DNA of 64,000 nt from Heterohyrax brucei. Taxonomy: Eukaryota; Chordata; Mammalia; Hyracoidea; Procaviidae. Positions 1-11,620 of the stretch are shown piece by piece (position 1 is the first letter of the stretch; each line of letters starts with the position of its first letter). The translations under genes and the position numbers were made by a program. The stretch covers positions 61,844,001 through 61,908,000 of the forward strand of contig CM053158.1 in the NCBI GenBank assembly GCA_028571685.1, given 5' to 3'. The notes beneath the pieces were generated by a model. That model was not told the DNA's origin, did no database searches, and saw only the letters and a program-made list of their open reading frames with translations.

Positions 1-310
1 GGAACTTGTTTTTCCCAGTACAGAATGGCTAGTAAAAGTAGGTATCTAAGGATTTTCCTGTGATTCTACAAAGTTCTTAAGAAGAATAATGTAAATAAAG
101 CACAATTTTAAAAACCTCACATCATTATGTTGGAACAAAAGAGGGAGGTTAATATTTATTCTAAAGATTTACTGCAGACATGCCAAAATTCACCACATCT
201 GACACAAAGGAAAGGCTGGAGATGTATGACTTCACTTTTCTGTTGTGGTCCATTTCTCAGATTAATTTTACATGACTTCTTGCTCAGCCTACATGAACAT
301 AAAAGAAAAT

Positions 311-470
311 AACCACACTTACTGCTGTGGAGTCAATTCTGATGCATAGCGACCCTATAGGACAGAGTAGAACTGGCCCACAGAGTTTCCAAGGAGTGCC
401 TGGTGGATTTGAACTGCCAACCTTTAAATTAACAGTTATAGCACTTAACCATAATGCCATCAGGGTTTCC
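311..470 (-). repeat. AfroSINE type 1, near full length
   Basis: A tRNA-derived SINE on the minus strand. Read on the plus strand it runs from the 3' tail (GTGGAGTCAATTCTGATGC) through GGACAGAGTAGAACTGGCC to the promoter head, ending CATCAGGGTTTCC. On the minus strand the head reads GGAAACCCTGATGGC, with a tRNA-like A box. The order of blocks is the same in all type 1 copies here. The family assignment is from recognition of the consensus. Confidence 0.9.
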
Positions 471-1084
471 AAATCGGTCAGGAAAAAACTTGGTTGATAA
501 AACCTAAGTTATGACACTATATTTTGGTCTGAAGTTTAGTTTTTACCATGCACAGGTGATTCTTCATCAGCAAACAGGTATGGTTCTATTTCTTTCAAGG
601 AACTTCTACCTTCAAGTCGGGCAAGAAGCTTGCAAAAGAAAAAGAGACAAAATCATTACCCAATCAGAAATCCTAAAAATCTGTTTTTATAATTTCCCTA
701 AAGTCTGTAGACTTTTCATGATTTTGAGGTCTTGGAGGAAATTATGAAATAGGAAATACAATTTAGGAGAAGGATCACATTTATTTATTCAGGAAGTATT
801 TCATTCTTTGTTTATATACCGAACACTGATGGTATAAAATGAGTCCTGCCCTAAGAGTCTACTTTAGCCTACAGGACCATGCTGCAAACTGCAAAATATT
901 TATCTTCATTGTACTTTAAAATTATCTTTTTCATTATATGTAACACATCTATTACACTGTCAGCTCTTTACCAAGTGGGGAGAGGAAAAAAGGAGAAAGG
1001 CTGTGGAGAACTTCAGAGCTATTACCTGAGGTGAATCTCAAAAGCAGTAATTCTTTAGGTCAGTGGGGCACAGCCAAATGTGAC

Positions 1085-1290
1085 AGCATCAGCAAAGGCA
1101 CAGAGGTTATATACAGCACCGTGCAGGTAAAGCATAAGCAGACTGGAATTACTAGAGCTTGTCATATAAAAAAAATAAGAGATCATGAGGTATTAAAAAA
1201 GCAGAAATCAGGTCACCGATGGCATTAAATGCCATGTTTAGAAGCTTGACCTTTAGCTTATAGATAAAAAAGAGACATCTAAGTGCTTTA
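1085..1290 (+). repeat. Ancient interspersed repeat remnant, class unassigned
   Basis: The blocks AGCAAAGGCACAGAGG, TTAAATGCCATGTTTAG and CTTGACCTTTAGCTTATAG follow the order of a widely dispersed old mammalian repeat that I recognise but cannot name. The same family seems to return at about 21.7-23.3 kb. No open frame of note. A repeat search would settle the class. Confidence 0.35.
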
Positions 1291-1299
1291 TGCTAAGAA

Positions 1300-1475
1300 T
1301 TGAGACAGTCTAGCATAGCAATGAGAAGATACTTGGAACTACAGAACCAGGCTTCCCTAGTCACTTCTCTGGGCCTCCCTCCTAAAGGAATACCTCCTTT
1401 GCAAGGTTGTTGAGGATTACACATGTTAAGAGTGCTTGGCACAGAGCTAACAGTACTAGCTATTATTATCTGCAT
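1300..1475 (+). repeat. MIR SINE
   Basis: Reads in MIR sense order: a CTTCTCTGGGCCTCC block, then GCAAGGTTGTTGAGGATTA, then AAGAGTGCTTGGCACAG and an AGCTATTATTATC end. These match the conserved core and 3' part of the mammal-wide tRNA-derived MIR family. Heavily diverged, as expected for its age. Confidence 0.75.
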
Positions 1476-1803
1476 TCAAACAGCTCACCATAGTAGGGAT
1501 CCCTGAGGAGTCAGACTGGGTGTGGACAGAATGCTGAAATCCGTCACACTAACCTAGAGAGGGACAGCCTAAACCAAGGCAAAGGCAGAGGTAGTTAATG
1601 AAGGGAAGAAGAATTTGGTGACTGAGGAAAATGTAAACAAAGCCGAATCCCAAGTTTTTAGGAAATGAGCCTTGATTTGACAACCCTTCTGTACAACACA
1701 CACACACAGAAGAAGAAATCACCCATTATTAGCATTTTTTAAAACCAAAGCAAAAGTTCTGAAGCATGCCTGAAATAATGAAAAAGCTCTACATGTCAAT
1801 TTG

Positions 1804-1839
1804 GTCGGATCCGACTGGACGGCACTTGGCTTTGGCTTT
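1804..1839 (+). repeat. Ultra-short SINE/RTE-type 3' tail insertion
   Basis: A 36-base piece beginning GTCGGATCCGACTGGACGG and ending in a CTTGGCTTTGGCTTT tail. It matches only the last part of the SINE/RTE 3' end, but with the tail form GGCACTTGGCT rather than the GGCAATGGGTTT-like end of the longer SINEs here. No clear target-site duplication is visible. See the finding on ultra-short copies. Confidence 0.6.
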
Positions 1840-2040
1840 CTATTATGTGCAAAGTACTCAGTCAGGTAATAGAGGCTGTAAAGACAATTGGCCTAACTTT
1901 CAAGAATTTGCAGTCTAAGTCTTCTAGGAAATATTATATTACAAAGCAAGGTAAACATTGGCAAACGCCAGGAGAAAGATACAGATGGAGTGCTTTGAGA
2001 GAGCAGATTCCAGAGGGGTACATACAGTCAAAATTATTTT

Positions 2041-2555
2041 CATAAAAATACTAAAACATGATTTGTCAAAACACTGAGTTTATATTTGCACTGGTGATTC
2101 AAAAACTATGATGGGTAAAACTGCTGGCACCAGGCACAATCAAGGCAGCAGCATTAAAATATACCAGTACACATTATGTTCTTCACCATCATGCAGTTGT
2201 AGTCAAACAATAAAAAATTACCAGTTCCACATACGACTCTCTTTCATGGAGCAGTACAAATTTCTGGTATTATTAAACTGTAGCCCTTCAGTCTTCTAAT
2301 AGTCTATGTGATGACACAGTATACTAACTTTGCCCACAGAGAGACATGGCCTTTGGCCTCAGCTCAGGGAAGATACTCTGTAAACCCTTGGAATGTCTTG
2401 CCTAATAAAAGTGTCTTTATTTACCTGAAAGCCTTGGACCACACCCAATAGTCTAACAATATGATTTATGGTAAAGGCTTTGAGTCATGTGGGACCCTGG
2501 AGGGGCTAGAGACTGAGGTCAGCCTCATGGTGGCTAAACAAAAGGTTCGTAGTCC
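2041..2555. other. No gene; possible unclassified old repeat
   Basis: I see no gene. The part from about 2330 (GGGAAGATACTCTGTAAACC, then TAATAAAAGTGTCTTTATTT) looks like a dispersed mammalian repeat, perhaps LTR-derived because of the poly(A)-signal-like TAATAAA, but I cannot assign it. The frames at 1845-2045 and 2108-2299 have no recognisable protein features. Confidence 0.3.
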
Positions 2556-3365
2556 AAATCCATCAGCCATGGAGTTTGGGGACCATGGTTTCTGGACACA
2601 TCTATATCAACTGACACAACAAGGTTTACTAGGAAAATGTTCCGCATTCCACTTTGGTGAGTGACATCTGGAGTCTTAAAAGCCTGCAAGAACTATCTAA
2701 GATACATCAATTAGTTCCAACCCACTTGGAGCATAGAATAAAGAATATTAAAGACACAGGGAAAGTACTAGCCCAAGAGAAAAAGGACCACATAAACTGG
2801 AGACTCCATCAGCCTAACACCAGAAGAATTAGATGGTATCTGGCTACCACCAATGACCATCTGACAAGGAACTCAAAAGGAGTCCCTGACAGAGTGGGAG
2901 GAAAGTACAGAACAGAACTCAAATTCACACAAAAAGACCAGACCGAAGAGTGTGATGGAAACTGGAGGAACTCACAAAGTCACACATCCTGGACACTATG
3001 TTACAAAGAACTAAAACCATTCCCAATGCCATTCTTCAGACAAAAATTAGACTGGACTATAAAACAGAAAATAACACTCGTAAGGTAAGGAGTGCGCTTC
3101 TTAGCTCAAGCATAGAATGAAACCCAATGCGTGGCTCTTGTCTAGAGGTAGGAATGAGAAGGCAGGAGGAGCAGGAGTTGGTTGCACGGAAGTCAAAACT
3201 GAGGTTGAGTGGGGGAATGTGCTGTCACATTGTAGGGATTACAACTAGTGTCACATGACGAAGTGTGTAAAATTTTGCATGAAAGATTAAATTAAGCTGT
3301 AAACTTTCACCTAAGCCAGTCAAGTGCCGTTAAGTCAGATTCACCTAAAGTAGAATTAAAAAAAA
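2556..3365 (+). mobile_element. L1 LINE, 3' UTR fragment
   Basis: This is the 3' untranslated end of an L1 family found five or more times here. Shared landmarks in order are: GAGTGACATCTGGAGTCTTAAAAG, AGCCCAAGAGA, AGAGACTCCATCAGCC, AGTAAAAAGACCAGA-like, GTGTGCTTCTTGG-like, AATGTGCTGTCAC and AGCTGTAAACTTTCACC. No coding part remains. The 144-codon open frame at 2654-3088 lies wholly in this UTR and is not a gene. An ultra-short insertion sits in its tail at 3314-3339. Confidence 0.85.
3314..3339 (-). repeat. Ultra-short retroposon tail insertion with 8-9 bp target-site duplication
   Basis: A 26-base insert (AGCCAGTCAAGTGCCGTTAA..) lies between two copies of TTCACCTA (3306-3313 and 3340-3347; extendable by one A). 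It interrupts the L1 tail TTTCACCTAAAG. On the minus strand it is the extreme 3' end of the SINE/RTE family, cut off after about 26 bases. Confidence 0.7.
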
Positions 3366-3373
3366 TAAAATAC

Positions 3374-3470
3374 AAATCCACTAGCTGCTCTTTGGAAACC
3401 CTATAGAGGCAGTTCCACTCTGTTCTATAGGGTTGTTATGAGTTGAAATTGACTCAATGGCAACGAGTAA
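3374..3470 (+). repeat. AfroSINE type 1, 5'-truncated
   Basis: Begins in the middle of the SINE at TTTGGAAACCCTATAGAGGC and runs through CACTCTGTTCTATAGGGTTG and ATGAGTTGAAATTGACTCAA to GGCAACGAG. The tRNA-like head is missing or unrecognisable. Confidence 0.8.
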
Positions 3471-3611
3471 TTGAGGTAAAAAATAGCATAGCATGCTTAT
3501 GAAAATACTTGGGGGAGGAAAATGTAGTTGGCAAAAAATTAGTGCATGGTCTGTTATTTGTATATGTAAAAACTGAAACATGGCATTATATCTAATTTCA
3601 GGAAGGGGAAA

Positions 3612-4560
3612 AGAATCAACATCAGACCAAGGCTGATTCCTATGAGATGGAGGTCAAACACACATCCACGCTACAACCTTTTTACCAGTTCTCGTATCTA
3701 CCATCCCTCCAGTAGCACTCCCTACATCTCTGCGATTTGCTATGCTGGCCACACAGAACTGACAGACCACATTCACAGTTACAGGATTTACTACGAAAGT
3801 TAACAGGATCAGGATACAGTTTTTTTGATCAGGATACCTTCTACGGGGCTATGTCCACAAGTAGTCGGCCCATAGGCCCTAGCATCCCCCCAGTTAGGCA
3901 AGTACAAAGCTCTTTAACTCTGCAAACAAGCACCTGGAGGCACCCCACTCCACCAAAAGCCTCCAGCTTAAAGGTACTCAACTCTTGATCTGTGGGTCAG
4001 TACACCCACTTGTAGCCACTTTGCTTCATGGGCTAAGAAGTTCACCATGGAGTCTCTTCCTGGCCTTCATGTTCTGCTGCAGCCATTTCTCTGCTACTGG
4101 TGCTTGCCATTTTGCACTGTCTCCAGTGTTACACTCTGTCTGTTGGGTTTAGGAAAGTGTTAGCACAGGGAGCCAGGTCCAAAAGATATGCTTTGCTCCT
4201 AGATCTTCTTCTTGATGATAGTGAGGTCTCCTTACTGGCTTCTGGGATTGGCTCTCTTTAAGCCTAGCTGAGTGGCAAAAGGAACCAGTTCTTTCATTAG
4301 CATTAAACTAAACCAAACCCATTGACATTGAGTTGGGTCTGACTCACAGAGACACTAGAGGTCAGAGTAGAACTGCCCCATAGTTTCCAAGGAGCACCTG
4401 GTAGATTTGAACTACTGAACTGTTGGTTCATTAGCATTACATACAACTTATTAGCCTCATGCCATTCATGCAAGGGTTCCATGTACCTTATTTGTATTAT
4501 CAGCAGGCTGTCCAATCCCCTTGAAAGGCCACAAGAATCTTATTTGTATTATCTCATCCA
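3612..4560. mobile_element. LTR-like repeat 'X', copy A (split by a SINE)
   Basis: One of three long copies of the same repeat (others near 41.9 and 47.9 kb). Shared blocks in order are: CAGACCAAGGCTGATTCC, GGCCACACAGAACTGACAGA, AAGTTAACAGG, CACCTGGAGGCACCCCA, CAGGTCCAAAAGATATG, GATAGTGAGGTCTCC and GGGATTGGCTC. The SINE at 4304-4480 splits it. Length near 0.8 kb and lack of coding suggest an LTR, but termini, strand and class are unproven. Confidence 0.55.
4304..4480 (-). repeat. AfroSINE type 1
   Basis: Plus-strand order AACCAAACCCATTGACATTG, GGTCAGAGTAGAACTGCCCC, AAGGAGCACCTGGTAGATTT to a head ending GCAAGGGTTCC. The head region holds extra bases (TTCATTAGCATTACATACAA) compared with other copies. 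It is inserted in LTR-like repeat X copy A. Confidence 0.85.
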
Positions 4561-4894
4561 ATCATTCTGTAGAAGTCACAAAAACCATAGCTAAAAATGC
4601 TATATTAAATTCACTGTATCACAGCATAAAAATACTGAAGAGATCAGAATTCAGCTAACTTCAATTAACCCAGACATTCTTGATTTCCAAATACATAAAG
4701 CAATGTCACCATTCTAATTATTATTAGTTTCAGAAAATACAATGCCTTTTTGTAAAAAAATACATTATTTATGGTAAGATTCAATACTATTATACATGAA
4801 TGCAAATATTTTAAATTTTTAAATTCCTCATTTTCACTGATAGATATATAACCTAGATAATCAAAAACTGAACTATTCAATTATTTTTAAATGT
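4561..4894. other. AT-rich sequence, no feature recognised
   Basis: Low-complexity AT-rich DNA. The minus-strand frame of 71 codons at 4665-4880 has biased I/L/N/Y composition as expected from AT-rich noncoding sequence. No repeat or gene signal was recognised. Confidence 0.5.
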
Positions 4895-4899
4895 GTAGT

Positions 4900-4936
4900 G
4901 CAGTCGGATTTGACTTGACGTCACTCAACTTGGCTG
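4900..4936 (+). repeat. Ultra-short retroposon tail insertion, possible 5-bp target-site duplication
   Basis: Core GCAGTCGGATTTGACTTGAC followed by a diverged CTCAACTTGGCTG tail. It is flanked by GTAGT at 4895-4899 and 4937-4941. It matches only the last part of the SINE/RTE 3' end, in the CTTGGCT-tail form. Confidence 0.55.
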
Positions 4937-4941
4937 GTAGT

Positions 4942-5380
4942 ACAGTCCTAAGAAAACAGTATGATAACTGAATTAGAAGATAGCGTTCACACTGAAGACA
5001 AAGAAGTTTTCACTAATAAAATGTAACATGAAATGACTATGACATTTTAAAACTTCTATGAAAATCAGTAACTATTTCATCAGAATGGCTCTCCTGGGGA
5101 ATTATGTCATTACTCAAAACATTTTAGAATCCTCCCCACTGAAAATTCCTTATAAAATAGTATTTGGCAAAGTATTATAATTTTCTTGACATAATTTTTT
5201 TGAACAAGTATGATACCACCTATTCCTCTTAGCTACCCACCATGCTCAGCCAGTTTGGATCTGACTTTCCACTATTATTAAAATACCAAACTGATTTTTG
5301 AAGGATGAAAACTTTTTATCATTTGGAATAGTCAAAACAGTGTTCCATAAGCACAATGTATTGAGTACCAAAATAAACAA
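4942..5380. other. No feature recognised
   Basis: AT-rich sequence without an open frame of interest or a repeat I can name. Confidence 0.5.
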
Positions 5381-5535
5381 AAAACCAAACCCACGGCTGT
5401 CAAGTCAATTCTGACTCACAGCAACTCTACACAACAGAGTAACTGCCCCACAGAATTTCCAAGAAGCAGCTGGTAGATTCTAATTTGAACTTGTGGTTAC
5501 CAGCCATATTCTTAACCACTGTGCCTCTTAGGCTC
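5381..5535 (-). repeat. AfroSINE type 1
   Basis: Preceded by AAATAAACAAAAAACC (the SINE tail on the other strand), then ACGGCTGTCAAGTCAATTCT, AACTGCCCCACAGAATTTCC and a head ending CTCTTAGGCTCC. Diverged but complete. Confidence 0.85.
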
Positions 5536-5842
5536 CTATACTGAGTAACGGGGGCAGAACATACTTCCACATTATATTTGAAAATAAATTTACACTCTCA
5601 AGATTTAAACTTACAAATAATGAATAATATTAACAATTTAGAGAAGTCACTTTATGGGACAACATGTCTTCCAAATGTATATAGAAAATACCCTAAAAAC
5701 ACGACACAGACTCAATAAACTGTAACAAAAAGTCATAATCAACGGTGGCATCTAGACTTGAAAAATGCGTCAAAAAAAAGGAAGAGTCAACCAGAAGTTT
5801 CAGAAGCACAAAAATACTCTGTTCAGTGTTTGGGATAAAACT

Positions 5843-5976
5843 AAAAAAACCCATTGCCACTGAGTCAATTCTGAATCAGTGACTCCATAGGGTTTTCAAG
5901 GAGAGGCTGCTAGATTTGAGCTGCTGACCTTTTCAGCTAGTAGCTAACCACTTAACTGCTGCATCAGTGGGGCTCC
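5843..5976 (-). repeat. AfroSINE type 1 with central deletion
   Basis: Shows CCCATTGCCACTGAGTCAAT, CATAGGGTTTTCAAGGAGAG, GAGCTGCTGACC and a head ending CAGTGGGGCTCC. The ACAGAGTAGAACTGCC block between tail and middle is missing. Confidence 0.8.
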
Positions 5977-5982
5977 TTGGGG

Positions 5983-6150
5983 TAAAAAAAAAAAAAAAAA
6001 TGAAACCTGTTGTGATCAAGACAATTATGACTCATAGCAAGCCTATGTGACAAGGTGGAACTGCCCCATGGGAGTTTCAAGGAGCACCTGGTGGATTCAG
6101 ACTGCAACATTTTTTGGTTAGCATCCATAGCACTTAACCATTGAGAAACC
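5983..6150 (-). repeat. AfroSINE type 1 with A-rich tail
   Basis: A run of 18 A (5983-6000) is the tail, followed by ATCAAGACAATTATGACTCA, GGAGCACCTGGTGGATTCAG and a head ending TTGAGAAACC. It lies just seven bases from the previous SINE in the same orientation, giving a tandem pair. Confidence 0.85.
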
Positions 6151-6234
6151 TAAATTAAGTTCTATTTAACACTGATAATGAAGTACTTTTTGGGAAGATC
6201 AATATACCAGGCAGTCAAGACTTGGTGACAGAAG

Positions 6235-7512
6235 TCATTGAAATGATTTAAAACTAGAATCAGAAATACCATATGATCTAGCAATCCTACTACTCAGAAT
6301 ATAGCCTATAGAAATAAAGTTGGTCACATGAACAGACACATGTACATGAATGTTTACTGTGGCACTCTCCACAGCAGCAAAAAGATGGAATCAACCTAGG
6401 TGCCCATCAACAGATGAATGATAAACAAAGTATGGTACATATACTCAGTGGAACACTACGCAATGATAGAAAACAATGATTTTAGGAAGCATTTCTTAAC
6501 CTGGTTTCAACTAGAAGACATTTCGCTGAATGAAATCAGTCAGCCGCAAAAGGACAAGTTGTGTATGGGACCTCTGCTATGACGACTTAAGAATGGACTT
6601 ATGTACAGAAGACTCTTTAATGGCTACGAGGGAGAAGGATATTCACAGATTAGACAGTCCACAGGAATTTAGTTAGGTGAAGGGAGTTGACAGCATGCAG
6701 TAGAGTGCAGATCAGCATAACTGGACTATGCCATAAACTGAATGGTTTTCTAAACTCAACTCAATATTTCAAAGGCTAGAGTAGCAGGGATAGTGGTCTG
6801 GGGACCACTTTTTAGGGAGTGTCGAGGTCAATTGGCATAGCTAGTCTTTAGCCAAGACAGTCTTCTACACTCAACATTCATGAGTGACACCTGGGGTCTT
6901 AAAAGCTAGCAAGCTGCCATCTGAAGTACACCAAATGGTCCCAACCCTTCTGGAACAGATGATGATTGAGAGCATCAAAGCCACAAGGAAAAATGAGCCC
7001 AAGAGACAGAGGGACCCCTGTGAAAGTGAGACTTCATCAGCATGAAACTGGAAGAACCAGATGGTGCCTGGCCACCACCAAAGGCAGCTGTCATCCGGGA
7101 CGCAATACAGTCCCTAAGACGACATGAGAAAAAGAGGTGTGAAGTGCAAGAACTCTTCCTAAAGACCAGAATTGATGGTCTGACAGTCTGGAGGTCCCCT
7201 GGGAACATGATCCCTAGACTTGCTGCTGTCCCTGACAGACTGTACCTGGGGACAAGTGTGAGCATATGGTGTGTGTACTTTATGGTTTTATACATTTATA
7301 GAGGCTGTCCTACTGGTTTCTTTCTAGATAGGAGACAGGAGAAGGGGGCAAGTGCTTGTTAAGAAGATATTAGAAGTATAGGGTGAAAAGGAGGAATGTG
7401 TTGTCACAGTGTGACAGCAGATGGAACTGCTGAAAGGTGGGCATGTGGAATTGATTTGGACTATATACTTTCACTTAATCATAATACAAAAACTGAGAAC
7501 AAAACAATTTAA
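6235..7512 (+). mobile_element. L1 LINE, 5'-truncated: end of ORF2 plus 3' UTR
   Basis: Begins in the last part of ORF2, where the frame remnant reads like the conserved L1 C-terminal region (CCATATGATCTAGCAATCCT, GGAATCAACCTAGGTGCCCA, ACTCAGTGGAACACTACGC). It passes into the 3' UTR near 6560. The UTR holds the GGGGTCTTAAAAGC and GGTGCCTGGCCACCACC blocks and a late block ATGGTTTTATACATTTATAG that is shared only with the L1 at 56-57.6 kb, so these two belong to one subfamily. It ends at an A-rich TAATCATAATAC tail. The frames at 6975-7362 are UTR, not genes. Confidence 0.85.
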
Positions 7513-9184
7513 CTCTCTCTTGATTCTCTAAGCAGAGGAGGTGAGGCTAAGACAGCAGAGTAGGCACATGCATCCTCTAAACCCTCTAACAACAAAGAAC
7601 CAGAAAAACAACTAAATGGATTATATATGACATTCTAGGACCCCTGAATATGAGAGGGAAAACTGAAAGATCTGATTGGGTGACAGGGCAGGGACAGCAG
7701 GTCCAGAAGCACCTAGCCAGCTAGAATTAGCCTGGTTAGAATCGGCGTACCACAGGCGGACCAGCTTACTGCCAGCAAAGTAAGCTGGGTGGCAATGCAG
7801 CAAGCACAACAGTAGCACAGGAAGTAGAGTACATCTCTTAGTGGAGAAGCTGAGCTTTGCACCGTCACGACTACAGAATCACAGATGACTTCCATTTGGG
7901 CATTACAAGCTAAGTGCTTGCAAATTCGTGCAGATCTAAACCTTCCTATAGGCTGACCCTCTCTCCTTTTCCCCAGCACTTCCTCCTCTCTTCTCTGCAT
8001 CACACCAGGCACCAAACTCTGCTCTTCTACCTGGGTCAGAAGTGGGACCTCTTACATGTACCCTGAGCTCTTCTCTTGGAATTGGAGAGGGAACAATTAA
8101 CAATGAGGCGTGAAAATAGAGGTTGACTGGCTCCCCTGTAACCAGAACTCAGGGCAGAAACAGTTCCAGTGCCTAGGAGCTGACAGTGGTTGGTCTCTGT
8201 CCTTTCTTGGTGCATGTAACCAGAAACCTGTCCCTGAGCTAATTTCCCTTCATCCAACTAGAAGTCTGGGAACGAGCAGACACCACACACTAGGCAGCTG
8301 ATGACCTCGGCCCTGGAGACGAGTACATACAAGAAAAGTCATCTGACACTTGGGCTTTGCGTGTCTATCAAAAGCTCTAACTACCTGGTAAAAGGATGTC
8401 AGAATTTCTAAGGTTCCAATAATCCAACTAGCTCACATGATAAGCCTATCTGGGCATTTAAAAGCAAAAATATGTATGTATATAAGTTACAACACAATAA
8501 GCAAACATAAGTAAATTATAACCATTTTCTGATCATTTGGAGACAACAGTCAATATCAAATCATTTAAACAAGCAGAACACTATGGCTTCATAAAACTCT
8601 CAAAACAAGGAATGAATAAATTTTCCAAACCAAGAGGACTTCCTAGAATTATGAGAGGTGGAATACAAAGGATTAATGTTTAGAACTCTTTCAGAGATCA
8701 GGCAAAGTGCAGCAGAGAACAATGAAAAAATTCAACAGCAGCAAGAAATAACTGACAAACAACAATTTGAAATTTGGTAGATTAACAATAAAATTACAGA
8801 ATTAGACAATTCAATAGAAATTCACAGGAGCAGAATTGAGGCCACGGAACCAAAGAGAAAGCAACTGATAGCAACATACTTGAGAAAAAAAATCTAATAA
8901 AGGAATTTTAAAAAACAAAGAAACACCAAAGGTTATACAGGACTCTACAAAGGGGAAAAATTTACAAGTCATTAGAGTACCAGAATGGGGGTTGGGTAGA
9001 GGAGAAAATACAGAGAGAATTGTTGAAAGAAAGTTTCCTGATAGTATGAAAAGTGAGATGCTATCTATACAAGATGTTCATTCAACTCCACACAAAGTAG
9101 ATCCCAAAAGAAAGATACCAAAGCATATTATATAAAACCTACTGAAATTAAAGATAAGGAGATGCTTTTAATGGCAGCTAGGGT

Positions 9185-9210
9185 TAAACAAACAAACAAA
9201 CAAACAACCT
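9185..9210. repeat. (CAAA)n simple repeat
   Basis: About five copies of AAAC within the L1 ORF1 remnant, an expansion that also breaks the frame. Confidence 0.7.
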
Positions 9211-10030
9211 ACAAAAGAGTCATAAGATTAAGCTTGGACAACTCAGCAGAAACCATGTAGGAAAGAAGGCAATGGGAAGACAGACCCAAATATTTGAGGG
9301 AAAGAAACTGCTATTCATGAATTATATATCCAGCAAAACTGTTTCAAAGATGATGGTGAAATTAGGACATTTCTAGATAAACAGAAATTTAGGCAATTTA
9401 CAAAAACAAAACCAAAATTACAAGAAATAGTAAAGGAAATTCTGCAATTAGAAAATCAATAAAATCAGATAACAACCCAAGACTAAAACACAGGACAGAG
9501 CACATAGATATCAACCCTGACAGAGAAATTACAAAAATAAAAGAAAGCTAACACACCGAAAAAGCTGTCAATAAGTAAAACAGGTCAAAAAAGGACTAAC
9601 ATAGCACTGACTTTTTATATGAAGAGGAAGTCTTCATATTTTAAATTTCATAAAGAAATTTAAAAACCAGGTATCAATTTAGAAAATTAGGGCAAATATT
9701 AAGGTAAACACAAAGAATATTAACAATCATATACATAAAAAGAACATGAAGTTCAGCAAATACAAAACAAGCAAAAAGATAACAATAAAAGAAAAGTGAC
9801 TCAGCACAGAAAATTAAGTAGAACAAAGAAACTGTCTACAATGCCAAAAAAAAGCATGAAAATGACAGCACTAAATTCATACCTATCAATAATTATGCAC
9901 TAAATGTAAGTGGGTTAAATGCACCAATAAAGAGACACAATGTGGCAGAATGGATTAAAAAAAGATCCGTGTATATGCTGCCTACAAGAGATACCCTTTA
10001 GGCTTAAAGACACAAATTAAAACTCAAAGC

Positions 10031-10225
10031 CAAACAAACAATGCCATCAAGTTGATTCCAACTCACAGCAACCCTATAGGTCAGATTAGAACTAACCCAC
10101 AAGGGTTAGTTCTGAACCACTGGCTTATAGGTCAGAGTAGAAATAACCCACAAGGGTTAGATCTGAACCACTGGTCTTCTGGTTAGCAGATGTAGCACTT
10201 AACCACCACACCACCCAGGCTTTCC
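10031..10225 (-). repeat. AfroSINE type 1 with internal 51-bp tandem duplication
   Basis: Tail GCCATCAAGTTGATTCCAAC, head ending CACCCAGGCTTTCC. Between them the segment beginning TATAGGTCAGA is present twice, at 10075-10125 and 10126-10176, differing at a few bases; each unit contains the palindrome AACCCACAAGGGTT. The flanks AAACTCAAAG and AAAGTTCAAAG resemble a diverged target-site duplication in L1 ORF2. Confidence 0.85.
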
Positions 10226-10927
10226 TCTAAAGTTCAAAGAAGGAATACAATGAGTTATCAAGCAAACAACACTCAAAAAAGAGCAAGAGTGGCAATATTA
10301 ATTTCTGATAAAACAGACTTTAAAGTAAACTCTACCACAGCAGACAAAGAGGTACATTATATAATCATTAAAGGGTCATTACATTAGGAGGACATAACCA
10401 CATAAGTATTTACGTATCTAATGGTACAGCTTCTGAGTATATAAACAAACTCTGACAGTATTGAAAACAGAAAAAGATAGCTCCACAATAACAGTAGCAG
10501 ATTTCAAAGCATCACTTTCAGCAAAGGAAAGAACATTCAGAAAAAAGCTCAGTAAGACAAGGAACATCTAAATGTCACAATTAATCAACTTGACCTCATA
10601 GATATACAGAGAAAACTTCATCAAAACAGCCACCAGGTATACTTTCTTTTCACCAACACACATGCAACATTATTCAGAATAAAGCACACATTAGGCCATA
10701 AAGCCTGCCTTAAAAAATCCAAAGCACTGATACATTACAAAGCATGTTCTCAGACCATAAAGCCAAAAAAGCAGATGTCAATAACACAAAAGGGGAGGGG
10801 AGACCAAACACATGGAAACTGAACAACACCTAGCTCAAAAAAATATTGGATTATAGAAGAAATCAAGGACAGAATAAAGACATTCACTGAAACAAAGGAG
10901 AAGTGAGCACATCCTACCAGAACCTTT

Positions 10928-11090
10928 ACCAAAAACCAAAGCCATTGTCATCAAGCCAATTCCAACTCATAGCAACTCTATAGAACAAAGTTGAGCTGCC
11001 TCATAGAGTTTCCAAGGAATGCCCAGTGGATGTGAATTGCTGACCTTTTGGCTGCAGATATAACACTTAACCACTATGCCACCAGGGTTT
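10928..11090 (-). repeat. AfroSINE type 1
   Basis: Runs from CCAAAAACCAAAGCCATTGT through CATAGAGTTTCCAAGGAATG to CTATGCCACCAGGGTTT. Inserted in the ORF2 remnant of the near full-length L1. Confidence 0.9.
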
Positions 11091-11619
11091 GGGACACAGC
11101 AGAAGCAGTGCTCTGAGGTCAGTTTCTTTCAATAGATGCATGTATCCAAAAGAAGAATGGGACCAAGTCCAAGCATTACCCCTACAACTTGAACAAATAG
11201 AAAAGCAAGCAGCAAAAGAAGCACTCACACACAAGAAGAAAATAATAAAAATTAGAGCAGAACTAATTAGAGAAGAGAAAAACAATTTTGATAGTCAGTA
11301 AGAGCAAAAGCTGGTTCTCTGAAAACATCAACAAAATCAATCAACCACTGGTCAAACTGACAAAAGAAAACCAGACGAGGAAGCAAGTAACTCTAGTAAG
11401 AGTTAGGAGATGATGGATGACATCACAACAAACTCAACTAAAATTTAAAAAATCATAACAGAATACTAAGAAAAATTGTACTCTAAGAAATTTGAAAACT
11501 TAGAGGAAACGGACAAACTTCTAGAAACACACTACCTACTTAAATTAACACAAACAGGGGTAGAACAACTACACAAACCCCTAAGAAGGGACTGAAAAGA
11601 TAATTTAAGACCTCCTAAC

Positions 11620-11620
<1 letters not shown>

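Noticed and set aside
2654..3088. 144-codon open frame, the longest in the window
   Set aside because: It lies entirely in an L1 3' UTR whose other copies (6.9, 16.1, 56.9, 62.2 kb) do not keep the frame.
10075..10176. Direct repeats as a CRISPR-like or satellite array
   Set aside because: Only two units, wholly inside a SINE; no array or spacers, and the genome is mammalian.
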